Source: CAYJEQ01 sp964369235 (GTDB lineage Bacteria; Bacillota; Clostridia; Oscillospirales; Ruminococcaceae). From it: 16,383 bases of DNA. The stretch covers positions 1 through 16,383 of the forward strand of contig CAYJEQ010000061.1 in assembly GCA_964369235.1 (NCBI GenBank), given 5' to 3'. Below are positions 1 through 7,298 of the stretch, one piece after another. The notes beneath the pieces were generated by a model. The model saw only the letters and a program-made list of their open reading frames with translations. It did no database searches and was not told where the DNA came from. Every line of letters starts with the position of its first letter. Position 1 is the stretch's first letter. The translations under genes were made by a program, and so were the position numbers.

Positions 1-21
1 AATACCCTTATAGGGTTAGTG

Positions 22-51
22 CAAGCCACCCGTTGTCACGGGTGGTCTTGA
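22..51. repeat. GC-rich hairpin at left edge, possible mobile-element end
   Basis: CCACCCGT (27-34) pairs perfectly with ACGGGTGG (39-46) around the loop TGTC. Outer arms CAAG and CTTG extend the stem with one extra base on the right. A second small hairpin, ACCCT-TAT-AGGGT, lies at 4-16. The GC-rich stem is unlike the surrounding AT-rich DNA and no T-run follows it, so it is not a standard terminator for rightward transcription. It resembles the subterminal hairpins of IS200/IS605-type elements, but that is an impression, because any transposase gene would lie outside the window. Confidence 0.5.
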
Positions 52-142
52 CTATGATGGATTAAATACCTATTCACCAAAGTAAGGGAAAATACAATAA
101 ACTTACATTTTCCACAAGGGAACTGGAGCACGGATATAACAA

Positions 143-184
143 AAGTACCATCTATTAAAATATAGATACCGTTTATATAAAATC
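143..184 (+). promoter_or_regulatory. Shared upstream element of the ATPase operon (copy 1)
   Basis: AAGTACCATCTATTAAAAT (143-161) is followed by TATAAAATC (176-184). The same two blocks recur at 7319-7337 and 7363-7371, ahead of the DUF4132 gene. TATAAAAT could serve as a -10 region, but no good -35 sits at a constant distance in both copies. The first block may therefore be a site for an activator, a repressor or an alternative sigma factor. ATCTAT/ATAGAT (150-155/162-167) forms a dyad inside it. The following leader to 259 holds a weak hairpin (ATCCTT...AAGGAT) and the ribosome binding site GAGGT. Confidence 0.5.
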
Positions 185-259
185 CTTGTAATAAGCTAAA
201 GGATTTAATATAATAAGTAGTAGAAGAATCTGTAAAAAGTAAGGATTGAGGTTATAATA

Positions 260-1366
260 ATGGAATATATTAAACAAACTGTAGAGATGAAGTATCAAAA
301 GGAGCTAGAGGCACTAGCTTCAGTAGATACCCATGTAAAACCAATGAACTGGAAACTATCCCCTAAGGCAGTAAGAACATTTATCCTAGGCAGTAAGAAG
401 GCTATTTCCTATAATGGGGAAGATGTGGTAATTAAGAAGAAATATTTCGGTAACGATAGCCTTGTAGAAAGATGTATAGTAACTCTAGCTACCAATCGTG
501 GACTAATGTTAGTAGGTGAGCCAGGAACAGCAAAAACTATGTTGTCAGAGCTACTATCAGCAGCTATTAGTGGCTGTAGTACCAATACGGTACAGGGATC
601 AGCAGGTACTACTGAGGATATGATTAAATATAGCTTTAACTATGCTTTACTACTGGAAAAAGGCCCAGTAAAGGAAACCTTAGTACCAGCACCTTTATAT
701 ATTGGTATGAGCAAAGGTATTATTACAAGATTTGAGGAAATTACTAGAACCCCAGCAGAGATACAGGATAGCCTTATTTCGGTACTGTCAGACAAGGTGC
801 TAAATATCCCTGAATTAGAGGAAGATAATATACTTTTTGCAAATGCTGGATTTAATATTATCGCTACAGCCAATACAAGGGATAAGGGTGTTAACGAGAT
901 GAGTAGTGCCCTAAAGCGTCGTTTTAACTTTGAGACAGTTGCCCCAGTAAATAATATTAAGCTAGAAACTCAGATTATCATGAATCAGGTAGAAGAACTA
1001 GCCAAGGAAAATCTAATAGAGATGGAGCCAAAGGAAGATATTGCACAACTTATCGCTACTATCTATCATGAACTGAGAACAGGTGTATCAGAAAATGGGG
1101 AAAAGATAAACAAACCTTCCAATGTAATGAGTACAGCAGAGGCAGTATCGGTGTATTATCAGACAATGATTTCTGCCTATTACTATGAAGATGGCAATAT
1201 TAGTTTAGATGAACTGGTTTCCAATCTAGCCAGTGCCACAGCAAAAGAAAATGAGGAAGATTTGGTTTGCCTAAAAAATTACTTTAACACCATAGTAAAA
1301 AATAAAGGAGCAAACGAGGAAAATATATGGACAAAACTATTTCAAAAGAAGAACTTATTAAAATAA
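260..1366 (+). CDS. MoxR-type AAA+ ATPase, YehL-like
   Basis: This 368-aa protein is an AAA+ ATPase of the MoxR branch and is expected to remodel proteins in the cytoplasm using ATP. The Walker A motif is GEPGTAKT (86-93). The Walker B position reads RFEEI (157-161), with Glu in place of the usual first Asp. ATANT with sensor-1 Asn205, and the arginine pair in LKRRF (218-222), follow in the order expected for the family. Length and gene order match E. coli YehL (about 380 aa). The ATG is preceded by GAGGT seven bases upstream. The last 40 bases overlap the next gene, which implies coupled translation. MoxR ATPases typically work with VWA proteins, and one is encoded two genes downstream. The cellular target is unknown. 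Confidence 0.88.
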   Translation: MEYIKQTVEMKYQKELEALASVDTHVKPMNWKLSPKAVRTFILGSKKAISYNGEDVVIKKKYFGNDSLVERCIVTLATNRGLMLVGEPGTAKTMLSELLSAAISGCSTNTVQGSAGTTEDMIKYSFNYALLLEKGPVKETLVPAPLYIGMSKGIITRFEEITRTPAEIQDSLISVLSDKVLNIPELEEDNILFANAGFNIIATANTRDKGVNEMSSALKRRFNFETVAPVNNIKLETQIIMNQVEELAKENLIEMEPKEDIAQLIATIYHELRTGVSENGEKINKPSNVMSTAEAVSVYYQTMISAYYYEDGNISLDELVSNLASATAKENEEDLVCLKNYFNTIVKNKGANEENIWTKLFQKKNLLK

Positions 1367-3711
1367 TGCCTTTTTCCTATGAGGATCAGCTATTGTATTT
1401 TCCTATTAGGCACCACAGCCCTGTTTGCTCGGTAAAGCTATTACAGGTTATTAAGGAGTATCAGCCACAGTGCATATTAATAGAAGGGCCAGAAAACGCC
1501 AATCACATAGTAGAACATCTGGCAAGCCCTGAAACCACCTTTCCAGTGGCACTTTACTACACCTATAAGGACAGTAAGAAAGAGCTTAGTGAAGGTGAGG
1601 AAAAGGAAAGCTATAGCTGTTATTACCCAATGCTAGAATATTCCCCTGAACAGGTAGCTATAAAAACAGCAGTGGAGCAGGAAATACCAGTGGAATTTAT
1701 TGATCTGCCCTTTGGTAGGCGACTACTTAGTACAGACAAGAATACAGGGGTACGAAAAAGACAGGATAAAAATAATTACAGTGATGATTATCTAATATCA
1801 GGAACTAAGATTGCTACTGCACTTTGTGAGGCTACGGGGTTTTCTAACTTTGATAGTTTTTGGGAAAGTCACTTTGAGGTAAATGGTTTATCCCTTACTC
1901 CACAGCAGTTTGTAGAACAGTTTAATGCCTATACATACCTACTGCGAAAAGGCTCCACTACAGAGGAATTAATAGCTGATAGCACTATAATCAGAGAGCA
2001 GTTTATGAGGGAGAAGATACAGGAGAAACAATCACAGTATAGTAAGATTTTAATTATTACTGGGGGATTTCACACCTATGGACTAATGCACCCAGAGGAA
2101 ACAGCCCCCCTTACATATAATAAAACAAAACCAGAGGACGAAAGCATCTATATAATGCCCTATTCCATGGAGGAAACAGATGCTTTAAACGGTTATGCCA
2201 GTGGGATGATCTCCCCAGGGTTTTATGATATGGTGTGGCAGTGCATAAAAGAAGGCGCCGAGAAACCCTATGAGGAAACAGTACTTAATCTTATCCTTAA
2301 AACAGGTAAAAAAGCCAGAGGGAAGAAAATTCTCATAACCATGTCCGACGAAGCTGCAGCTTTTAATATTGCACAGGGTTTAGCAAATCTTAGAAACAAA
2401 GAACAAGCAGGTAAATACGAGTGTTTAGATGGGGTGCTGTCTTCCTTTATTAAAGGGGATTTAAACCCAGCAACTCAGCTGCCAATGGACATATTACAGG
2501 AGTATTTTACAGGTAATGCCATAGGTAATATTCCAAAAAATTCCCCAACACCGCCCATAGTTACCGACTTTATGGAAAAAGCAAAAAAATACCGTCTAAA
2601 GATAGATCAAAGCATTAGAAAAGAGCTGGTATTAAGTATATTCTCGAAGGAAAATCACCGAGATATAAGTAGGTTTTTTCATACCCTTAGTTTTTTAGGG
2701 ACGGATTTTTGTAGTCAGAAACGAGGTAGCAACCTTAAAGATGATAAGGATAGAAATATAATTAGAGAAACATGGGAGTATCGCCTAAGTCCCATGGTTA
2801 TTACTAGACTTATTGAAAATTCGGTAAATGGTGGCACAGTAGCTATGGCAGCCTACCATCTACTTGCAAATAAGATAAAGGACTGTAATAACTCCAGCCA
2901 ATCAGCAAAACTACTTATTGACTGTTTTCTAATGGGTATCTCTGATAAATTAGAGCTGCTGCTAACTAAAACCATAGACACTATTACAATCGATGATGAC
3001 TTTTTCTCATTAGGGGAAACACTATACCACCTAGTACACCTTTATAGATTAAAGGAGTTTTATGGTGAGGTAGATAAACTGGATTATAAGAAGTTAATAG
3101 AGCTGTGTTTTAGAAAAACTCTCACTACCTTAGAACTGTATAAAAACTGTAGTGAAGACAGCGAAAACCAAGCCCTTAAAACCATAAAGCTACTTTTTGA
3201 TATATCTTCTAAGGAGGAGTTTTCCCACCTTAAAGGGGAAATAGAGGAAACTTTTAAAGAGCTACTATATGGGGACCCAATTAATCCAGCCATACTAGGA
3301 GCAATAAGTGGTATATTATATGGCATAGGACAGCTAGAGCCAAAAAGTTTAATAGGAAGTTTTAATTCCTATTTAGTGGATAGTTCTATGGCTGTAAAAG
3401 GTGCAAAATTCCTTTCAGGGGTATTTTACACAGCTAGAGATATAATATTTGTAGGAGAGGAGTTTTTAGACTCTATAAATACTATGATAACCTCCCTAGA
3501 CAGTGAGGATTTTATTAGGGTACTGCCTGACTTTAAGCTGACATTTAGTTATTTTACCCCCAGCGAAATAGACCGAATAGCAAGAAAAGTGGCAGGGCTT
3601 TTAGATATTAAGGAACATCTACTGGACAAAGAAGGCATTTCAGAAGAAATCCTAAATTACGGAAAACTGCTAAATGACTACTTAGTAGAAAGTTTAAGGG
3701 AGGTGGAATAA
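1327..3711 (+). CDS. DUF5682 family protein, YehM-like
   Basis: This 794-aa protein belongs by overall pattern to DUF5682, the family of E. coli YehM (about 760 aa). The N-terminal part carries PIRHHSP (RHHSP at 28-32), IEGPEN (E53) and TGGFHTYG (H249). A His/Glu early and a GxH later resemble the metal-site layout of the EreA/ChaN/TraB (TIKI) hydrolase-like fold, so a hydrolase activity is possible; this is my inference. The remainder is alpha-helical without recognisable motifs, and I see no signal peptide or membrane segment. The start overlaps the ATPase gene by 40 bases, with GAGGA as ribosome binding site. The stop TAA overlaps the next ATG as TAATG. The tight overlaps place it in one complex or pathway with its neighbours. 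Confidence 0.85.
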   Translation: MDKTISKEELIKIMPFSYEDQLLYFPIRHHSPVCSVKLLQVIKEYQPQCILIEGPENANHIVEHLASPETTFPVALYYTYKDSKKELSEGEEKESYSCYYPMLEYSPEQVAIKTAVEQEIPVEFIDLPFGRRLLSTDKNTGVRKRQDKNNYSDDYLISGTKIATALCEATGFSNFDSFWESHFEVNGLSLTPQQFVEQFNAYTYLLRKGSTTEELIADSTIIREQFMREKIQEKQSQYSKILIITGGFHTYGLMHPEETAPLTYNKTKPEDESIYIMPYSMEETDALNGYASGMISPGFYDMVWQCIKEGAEKPYEETVLNLILKTGKKARGKKILITMSDEAAAFNIAQGLANLRNKEQAGKYECLDGVLSSFIKGDLNPATQLPMDILQEYFTGNAIGNIPKNSPTPPIVTDFMEKAKKYRLKIDQSIRKELVLSIFSKENHRDISRFFHTLSFLGTDFCSQKRGSNLKDDKDRNIIRETWEYRLSPMVITRLIENSVNGGTVAMAAYHLLANKIKDCNNSSQSAKLLIDCFLMGISDKLELLLTKTIDTITIDDDFFSLGETLYHLVHLYRLKEFYGEVDKLDYKKLIELCFRKTLTTLELYKNCSEDSENQALKTIKLLFDISSKEEFSHLKGEIEETFKELLYGDPINPAILGAISGILYGIGQLEPKSLIGSFNSYLVDSSMAVKGAKFLSGVFYTARDIIFVGEEFLDSINTMITSLDSEDFIRVLPDFKLTFSYFTPSEIDRIARKVAGLLDIKEHLLDKEGISEEILNYGKLLNDYLVESLREVE

Positions 3712-4808
3712 TGGATAATCAGTTAAATGTTAACCGATGGAGATTAATACTAGGGAAAAATTCTCAGGAAAATCTAAACTTTAGTGAGGAATCCTACTAC
3801 GACATTGAGAATAGCCTTGATTATCTATATTCTATGGATCCCACCGATAGGGGAGCAGGTTTAGGGGGGAGTAATCTAACTGCTGTTAACTGGATTAACA
3901 AGGTGAGAAAACTTTTCCCACAGGAAACTGTAGAGAAGATAGAAAAACACGCTATAGAGCATTTTAACCTAACAGAACTTCTCTGCGATAAGAAAACCCT
4001 AGAAAAGATGGAACCTAACACCACACTGCTTAAAAATATCCTAACCTTTAAACATCTTATGAATAAAGAGGTAGTGGACATAGCAAATAAAATTGTAAAA
4101 AAGGTAGTAGAGGAAATATCCAAAGACCTAGAACAAGAGGTGCGAAAGTCTGTACTAGGTAAGGTTAATCGCAATGAGAGAAGTAATATAAAGATATACC
4201 GAAATTTCGATATTAAAAAAACCATTAGAGCTAATCTAAAAAACTACGACATTAACCGTAAAAAGCTAATTATCGATAGGGTACATTTTAATAGTAATAT
4301 TAAAAGACATAATACCTACCGAGTGGTAATTGTAGTAGATGAAAGTGGCTCAATGATGGACTCGGTAATACATAGTGCAGTAATGGCAGGTATTTTTGCT
4401 AAACTTCCTATGTTAGATGTTAAGCTAGTTATATTTGATACAAATGTAGTGGATTTAAGTGGTTATGTAGATGACCCAGTAGAAACATTAATGAAGGTAC
4501 AGTTAGGAGGAGGCACCGACATAGGAAAAGCTCTAACCTATGCCTCTAGCCTAGTAGAAAACCCCAGCAAAACCATTATGGTGCTAGTATCCGACCTGTA
4601 TGAAGGTGGAGATGTAAGGGTGATGTACACAGCAATAAAAAATCAGATAGATTCCGGCACAAAATTTGTAGCACTAACAGCCTTAGACTTTGATGCACAA
4701 CCAAATTTTGACCGAAATGTGGCAAAGAACATAGCTAATCTAGGTGGCCATGTAGGAGCAATGACACCGGACAAACTAGCAGATTTCATAGGCGGGATAA
4801 TAAGATAA
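3711..4808 (+). CDS. VWA domain protein with intact MIDAS, YehP-like
   Basis: This 365-aa protein has a C-terminal von Willebrand A domain. The metal-ion-dependent adhesion site is complete: DESGS at 210-214, the threonine in GGGTD (T269) and the aspartate in VSDLYEGG (D295). The N-terminal ~200 residues are a basic, helical region rich in K, N and E, without known motifs. Order and size match E. coli YehP (about 380 aa). In MoxR systems the VWA partner uses its MIDAS to hold metal and bind the substrate or the ATPase, so this is the probable adaptor for the upstream ATPase. The ATG overlaps the previous stop (TAATG) and is preceded by GGGAGGTGG. The stop codon abuts the first of three hairpin repeats. 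Confidence 0.9.
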   Translation: MDNQLNVNRWRLILGKNSQENLNFSEESYYDIENSLDYLYSMDPTDRGAGLGGSNLTAVNWINKVRKLFPQETVEKIEKHAIEHFNLTELLCDKKTLEKMEPNTTLLKNILTFKHLMNKEVVDIANKIVKKVVEEISKDLEQEVRKSVLGKVNRNERSNIKIYRNFDIKKTIRANLKNYDINRKKLIIDRVHFNSNIKRHNTYRVVIVVDESGSMMDSVIHSAVMAGIFAKLPMLDVKLVIFDTNVVDLSGYVDDPVETLMKVQLGGGTDIGKALTYASSLVENPSKTIMVLVSDLYEGGDVRVMYTAIKNQIDSGTKFVALTALDFDAQPNFDRNVAKNIANLGGHVGAMTPDKLADFIGGIIR

Positions 4809-5063
4809 GTGCAAAACTTTAGCGTACAAAACTACTGCAAGTAGTTTTGTATGCTAACTGTCCAGTTTTGCATCTTATCGTTACCAATAAAAGTGCAAAA
4901 CATTAAGTTGCAATGTCACAGCATGTGATATTACGGTTTAACTGTCCCGTTTTGCATTTATCGACTATCAATAATTAAGTGTAAAGCATTAAATCTTACT
5001 ACCACAGCATGTGATATTACGACTTAACTGACATTGTTTTGCAACTTATGGACTATCAATAGT
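4808..5063. repeat. Three tandem ~85-bp hairpin repeats
   Basis: Three imperfect direct copies begin at 4808, 4892 and 4978. Each opens with AGTGCAAAAC (AGTGTAAAGC in copy 3), contains an inner hairpin, then AACTGnCC-like sequence, GTTTTGCA and a tail like GACTATCAATA. The outer arms TGCAAAAC/GTTTTGCA pair perfectly in copies 1 and 2. The inner stem of copy 1 (4819-4836 with 4840-4857) is 18 bp with one G-U pair and the loop GCA. Copies 2 and 3 keep GCA as the loop but have different stem sequences around it, with CACA-GCA-TGTG at the core. There are no T-runs, so simple termination is unlikely. The array fills the gap between the VWA and SWIM genes. Confidence 0.85.
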
Positions 5064-5064
5064 A

Positions 5065-5083
5065 GAAAGGAGTGATCTAAATT
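5065..5083 (+). promoter_or_regulatory. Ribosome binding site that sets a non-ATG start
   Basis: AAAGGAGTGATC (5067-5077, read with the preceding A) closely matches the anti-Shine-Dalgarno complement AAGGAGGTGATC with one base missing. The SWIM reading frame opens just after an in-frame TAA at 5078-5080. The first codon, ATT at 5081, lies eight bases after GGAG, the ideal distance. ATA at 5084 is the only close alternative. The upstream ATG at 5048 and GTG at 5072 run straight into in-frame stops. Confidence 0.7.
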
Positions 5084-6754
5084 ATAAACTTTAATAAATA
5101 TGATGAGGAATACCTAATACTACTTACTAATAAGGGAATAGTAAAGCGTTCTTACAAAGACCTAGAAGGGCTTAAAATAGAGATTAAAGAAGAGCATGAG
5201 GGTGTTATAGGTAGTTATGAGGATGTTGTAGTAACCCTTAAAGAAAATCTAGCAGATAGCAAATGCAGTTGCCCATCACGAAGTATCTGTAAGCATATTA
5301 TAACCACTGTACTATATCTACAGCAAAATAGTGGTGGCGATAAGGTAGAAGAAACCACCGCTACTGCCCCAGTAGAGAATAAAGAAGAAGTAGTAAATGC
5401 TGTTGATGTTAATAATACAGCAGAGCCAGAGATAGCTTTAACCGATCCACAGGAGATATTAGCCCTAGATAATGCTCCACTTATAAAGATAATAGGAGCT
5501 TCCTCCCTTAAAAAATTAATGGCAGATACCCAGTTTAAAAGACTACCTAAAATAAATGAAGGTAAGTTTATTACTGTAGAGCTAGAAGAGGGCTACAAAG
5601 TAAAACTTCTTACCCCTATAGAGGACAGTATCTGTTCCTGTAAAAGTAGTGAAATCTGCAAACATAAAGCACAGGCAATACTATACTATAAAGCATATAA
5701 GGATAGCTTAGATATTAATACTGATAACAAAACAGTAAGCGCAGTAATTAATTATAAGGCTGTGGAGGAGTTTTCCTATAGAATAGAGGAGGAGATTAGC
5801 CATATTCTAGCAGTGGGGCTATCGAGAATTTCCCACTCCCAGATAGAGCACCTAGAGAAACTATCACTATCCAGTCACAATGCAGGACTGGCACGACATG
5901 AGAATATATTTAGAGAACTATCGGCTATGCTACAGGGGTATTTTTTAAGAGATGTGCATTTCTCAGAAAGCTTATTTCTAAAAAAACTTTGCCAGTGCTA
6001 TTTTCTAGCTAGAAAGTTAAGGGAAGACAGGGAAAACATCTCAAAATATATGGGTGTGTTTAGAGAAGAATACATCGATAGTAAGGATTTAACCCTAATC
6101 CCTCTAGGGGATAGATATATAGAAACAGACAGTGGTTATGCAGGTAATGGCTACTACTTCCTTGAGGAAGAAAGTGGACAGGTTTACAGCTATTCAGACC
6201 TTAGACCTACCTTTTACGACAAAGGCACAAGAGGAGGATATAACCAACAAGGGCCTATATGGAACTTAGACTGTAGCATTGCCACAGTAATGGACTATAA
6301 ACTTACCCTAAGAAATCCAAAAATCAGCAGTGATAGGAGAATATCTACCTCTAACCAGATTGTAGGGGAGCTAGGGGACAAGCTAAGTGAGGGTTTACCG
6401 ATAAGCTCTGATAATATTACCTATGACTACAGAACTCTAATTACCTTAAAAGATCAGTGTGAAAATGATAAGGTTGCTATTATTATGGCTGAGAGGGTAG
6501 AGGGCTATGGCATAGATAAGATTAAGGGGGTATTTGTCCTAACTATTACCGATATTAATGGTTATCCCATAGATATTCAGCTAAAGGATACCAAAGCCAA
6601 TGAAAAGGTTATTAGAATACTATCAGCCTTTGGGCAAGAGCCTGTGAATGATACTATCTTTATTGGGATAGTTTACCCAGAATCAGGTAGGCTAAAGATG
6701 GCACCTATAGAGTATTACAGTAACTTTACACCTGTGGACAAACCACAAAATTAG
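5081..6754 (+). CDS. Double SWIM zinc-finger protein, YehQ-like, AUU start
   Basis: Counted from ATT 5081, the protein has 557 aa. It has two SWIM zinc fingers of identical spacing: CSCPSRSICKH (C62, C64, C70, H72) and CSCKSSEICKH (C185, C187, C193, H195), separated by an acidic linker rich in E, T and A. SWIM fingers bind zinc and commonly mediate DNA or protein contact. The ~360-residue C-terminal part is unassigned. The first ATG in frame is at 5519, but starting there would delete the first finger, leave no good ribosome binding site, and ignore 438 bases of coherent coding sequence. No ATG, GTG or TTG occurs in frame before it. The gene corresponds to E. coli yehQ and follows the VWA gene after the repeat array. 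Either initiation is at AUU/AUA or the start codon was lost by mutation or sequencing error. Confidence 0.82.
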   Translation: MINFNKYDEEYLILLTNKGIVKRSYKDLEGLKIEIKEEHEGVIGSYEDVVVTLKENLADSKCSCPSRSICKHIITTVLYLQQNSGGDKVEETTATAPVENKEEVVNAVDVNNTAEPEIALTDPQEILALDNAPLIKIIGASSLKKLMADTQFKRLPKINEGKFITVELEEGYKVKLLTPIEDSICSCKSSEICKHKAQAILYYKAYKDSLDINTDNKTVSAVINYKAVEEFSYRIEEEISHILAVGLSRISHSQIEHLEKLSLSSHNAGLARHENIFRELSAMLQGYFLRDVHFSESLFLKKLCQCYFLARKLREDRENISKYMGVFREEYIDSKDLTLIPLGDRYIETDSGYAGNGYYFLEEESGQVYSYSDLRPTFYDKGTRGGYNQQGPIWNLDCSIATVMDYKLTLRNPKISSDRRISTSNQIVGELGDKLSEGLPISSDNITYDYRTLITLKDQCENDKVAIIMAERVEGYGIDKIKGVFVLTITDINGYPIDIQLKDTKANEKVIRILSAFGQEPVNDTIFIGIVYPESGRLKMAPIEYYSNFTPVDKPQN

Positions 6755-6774
6755 AGAAGGGAATAGTCATATAT

Positions 6775-7044
6775 ATGAAAAATCTAATATTTGAGGTGGA
6801 AACACTGGCTATAAATCTATTTCAGCGTGGTTTTTTGGCAACTGATAATAGCCTATTAGCAGAGCTTGATACTATGGAAGAAAGCTGTAATAGATATAAT
6901 CTAACAGAACTGTCAAGGCAGTTAGGAAACCTTTCTAAAAGCCTAAAAGGTCAGGGAGATAAAACCTACTGCTTACTAACAGTGATAAAAAGCATAGATA
7001 TACTAAAGAAAAAGATAGGTTATGATCAGCTAGGAGGGTATTAG
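6775..7044 (+). CDS. Small helical protein of unknown function (89 aa)
   Basis: I do not recognise this protein. It is predicted to be largely alpha-helical (for example, residues 1-20 and 23-58), soluble, with two cysteines far apart and no zinc-binding pattern, signal peptide or membrane segment. It begins 20 bases after the SWIM stop, with GAGAAGGGAA as ribosome binding site, so it is almost certainly cotranscribed with that gene. Codon use matches its neighbours. Its place between the SWIM gene and the palindrome array suggests a small subunit or regulator of the same system, but nothing in its sequence shows a function. Confidence 0.7.
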   Translation: MKNLIFEVETLAINLFQRGFLATDNSLLAELDTMEESCNRYNLTELSRQLGNLSKSLKGQGDKTYCLLTVIKSIDILKKKIGYDQLGGY

Positions 7045-7076
7045 AGTACCGACTATTTATAAATAATGCTTACTGA

Positions 7077-7103
7077 ATAACTGTGTGATAAGCACACAGT
7101 TAT
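7077..7103. repeat. Palindrome A (11-bp stem)
   Basis: ATAACTGTGTG (7077-7087) pairs perfectly with CACACAGTTAT (7093-7103) around a 5-base loop. It is the first of six consecutive dyads in the 419-bp gap before the DUF4132 gene. No T-run follows, so it is not a typical terminator. Confidence 0.8.
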
Positions 7104-7104
7104 C

Positions 7105-7128
7105 AATCGCCACAATATTGTGGCGATT
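7105..7128. repeat. Palindrome B (24-bp perfect dyad, no loop)
   Basis: AATCGCCACAAT (7105-7116) is followed directly by its reverse complement ATTGTGGCGATT (7117-7128). A loopless perfect dyad looks more like a binding site for a dimeric protein on duplex DNA than an RNA hairpin. Confidence 0.8.
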
Positions 7129-7159
7129 TAACCTCAAAACAAGGGTGTTTTGAGGTTAA
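7128..7159. repeat. Palindrome C (14-bp stem)
   Basis: TTAACCTCAAAACA (7128-7141) pairs perfectly with TGTTTTGAGGTTAA (7146-7159) around the loop AGGG. It shares its first base with palindrome B. No T-run follows. Confidence 0.8.
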
Positions 7160-7180
7160 CATGGGAGATTTTCAGCCTGA

Positions 7181-7209
7181 CTGAAACTGGAGCATAGCTC
7201 CAATTTCAG
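7181..7209. repeat. Palindrome D (13-bp stem)
   Basis: CTGAAACTGGAGC (7181-7193) pairs with GCTCCAATTTCAG (7197-7209) with a single G-U, around the loop ATA. The alternative small hairpin TTCAG-CCTGA-CTGAA (7171-7185) overlaps its left arm, so two competing structures are possible. Confidence 0.75.
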
Positions 7210-7250
7210 AGTGCAAAGTTTTTATAATAATAGATTAAAAACTTTGCACT
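7210..7250. repeat. Palindrome E (15-bp stem)
   Basis: AGTGCAAAGTTTTTA (7210-7224) pairs perfectly with TAAAAACTTTGCACT (7236-7250) around an 11-base AT loop. Its AGTGCAAA arm matches the opening of the tandem repeats at 4808 and 4892, suggesting related elements. Confidence 0.8.
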
Positions 7251-7258
7251 TCTAAACA

Positions 7259-7298
7259 CCCAAAAACATATCAAATAAACCTATAAGTATGTTTTGGG
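7259..7298. repeat. Palindrome F (imperfect stem)
   Basis: CCCAAAAACATA (7259-7270) pairs with TATGTTTTGGG (7288-7298) with one bulged A, around a 17-base AT loop. The flanks AACA and TTGTT add weak pairing. It is the last of the array. Confidence 0.65.

Noticed and set aside
3821..4225. Open frame of 134 codons on the - strand inside the VWA gene
   Set aside because: Antisense shadow of a well-supported gene, with hydrophobic low-complexity translation and no ribosome binding site context.
4808..5063. CRISPR-like array
   Set aside because: Only three long imperfect repeats of about 85 bp with internal dyads and no unique spacers of even length, and no cas genes.
5519..6754. SWIM gene beginning at the ATG at 5519
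   Set aside because: The open frame continues upstream to 5081 with a complete SWIM motif and a strong ribosome binding site, whereas 5519 has none and would cut the first finger off.
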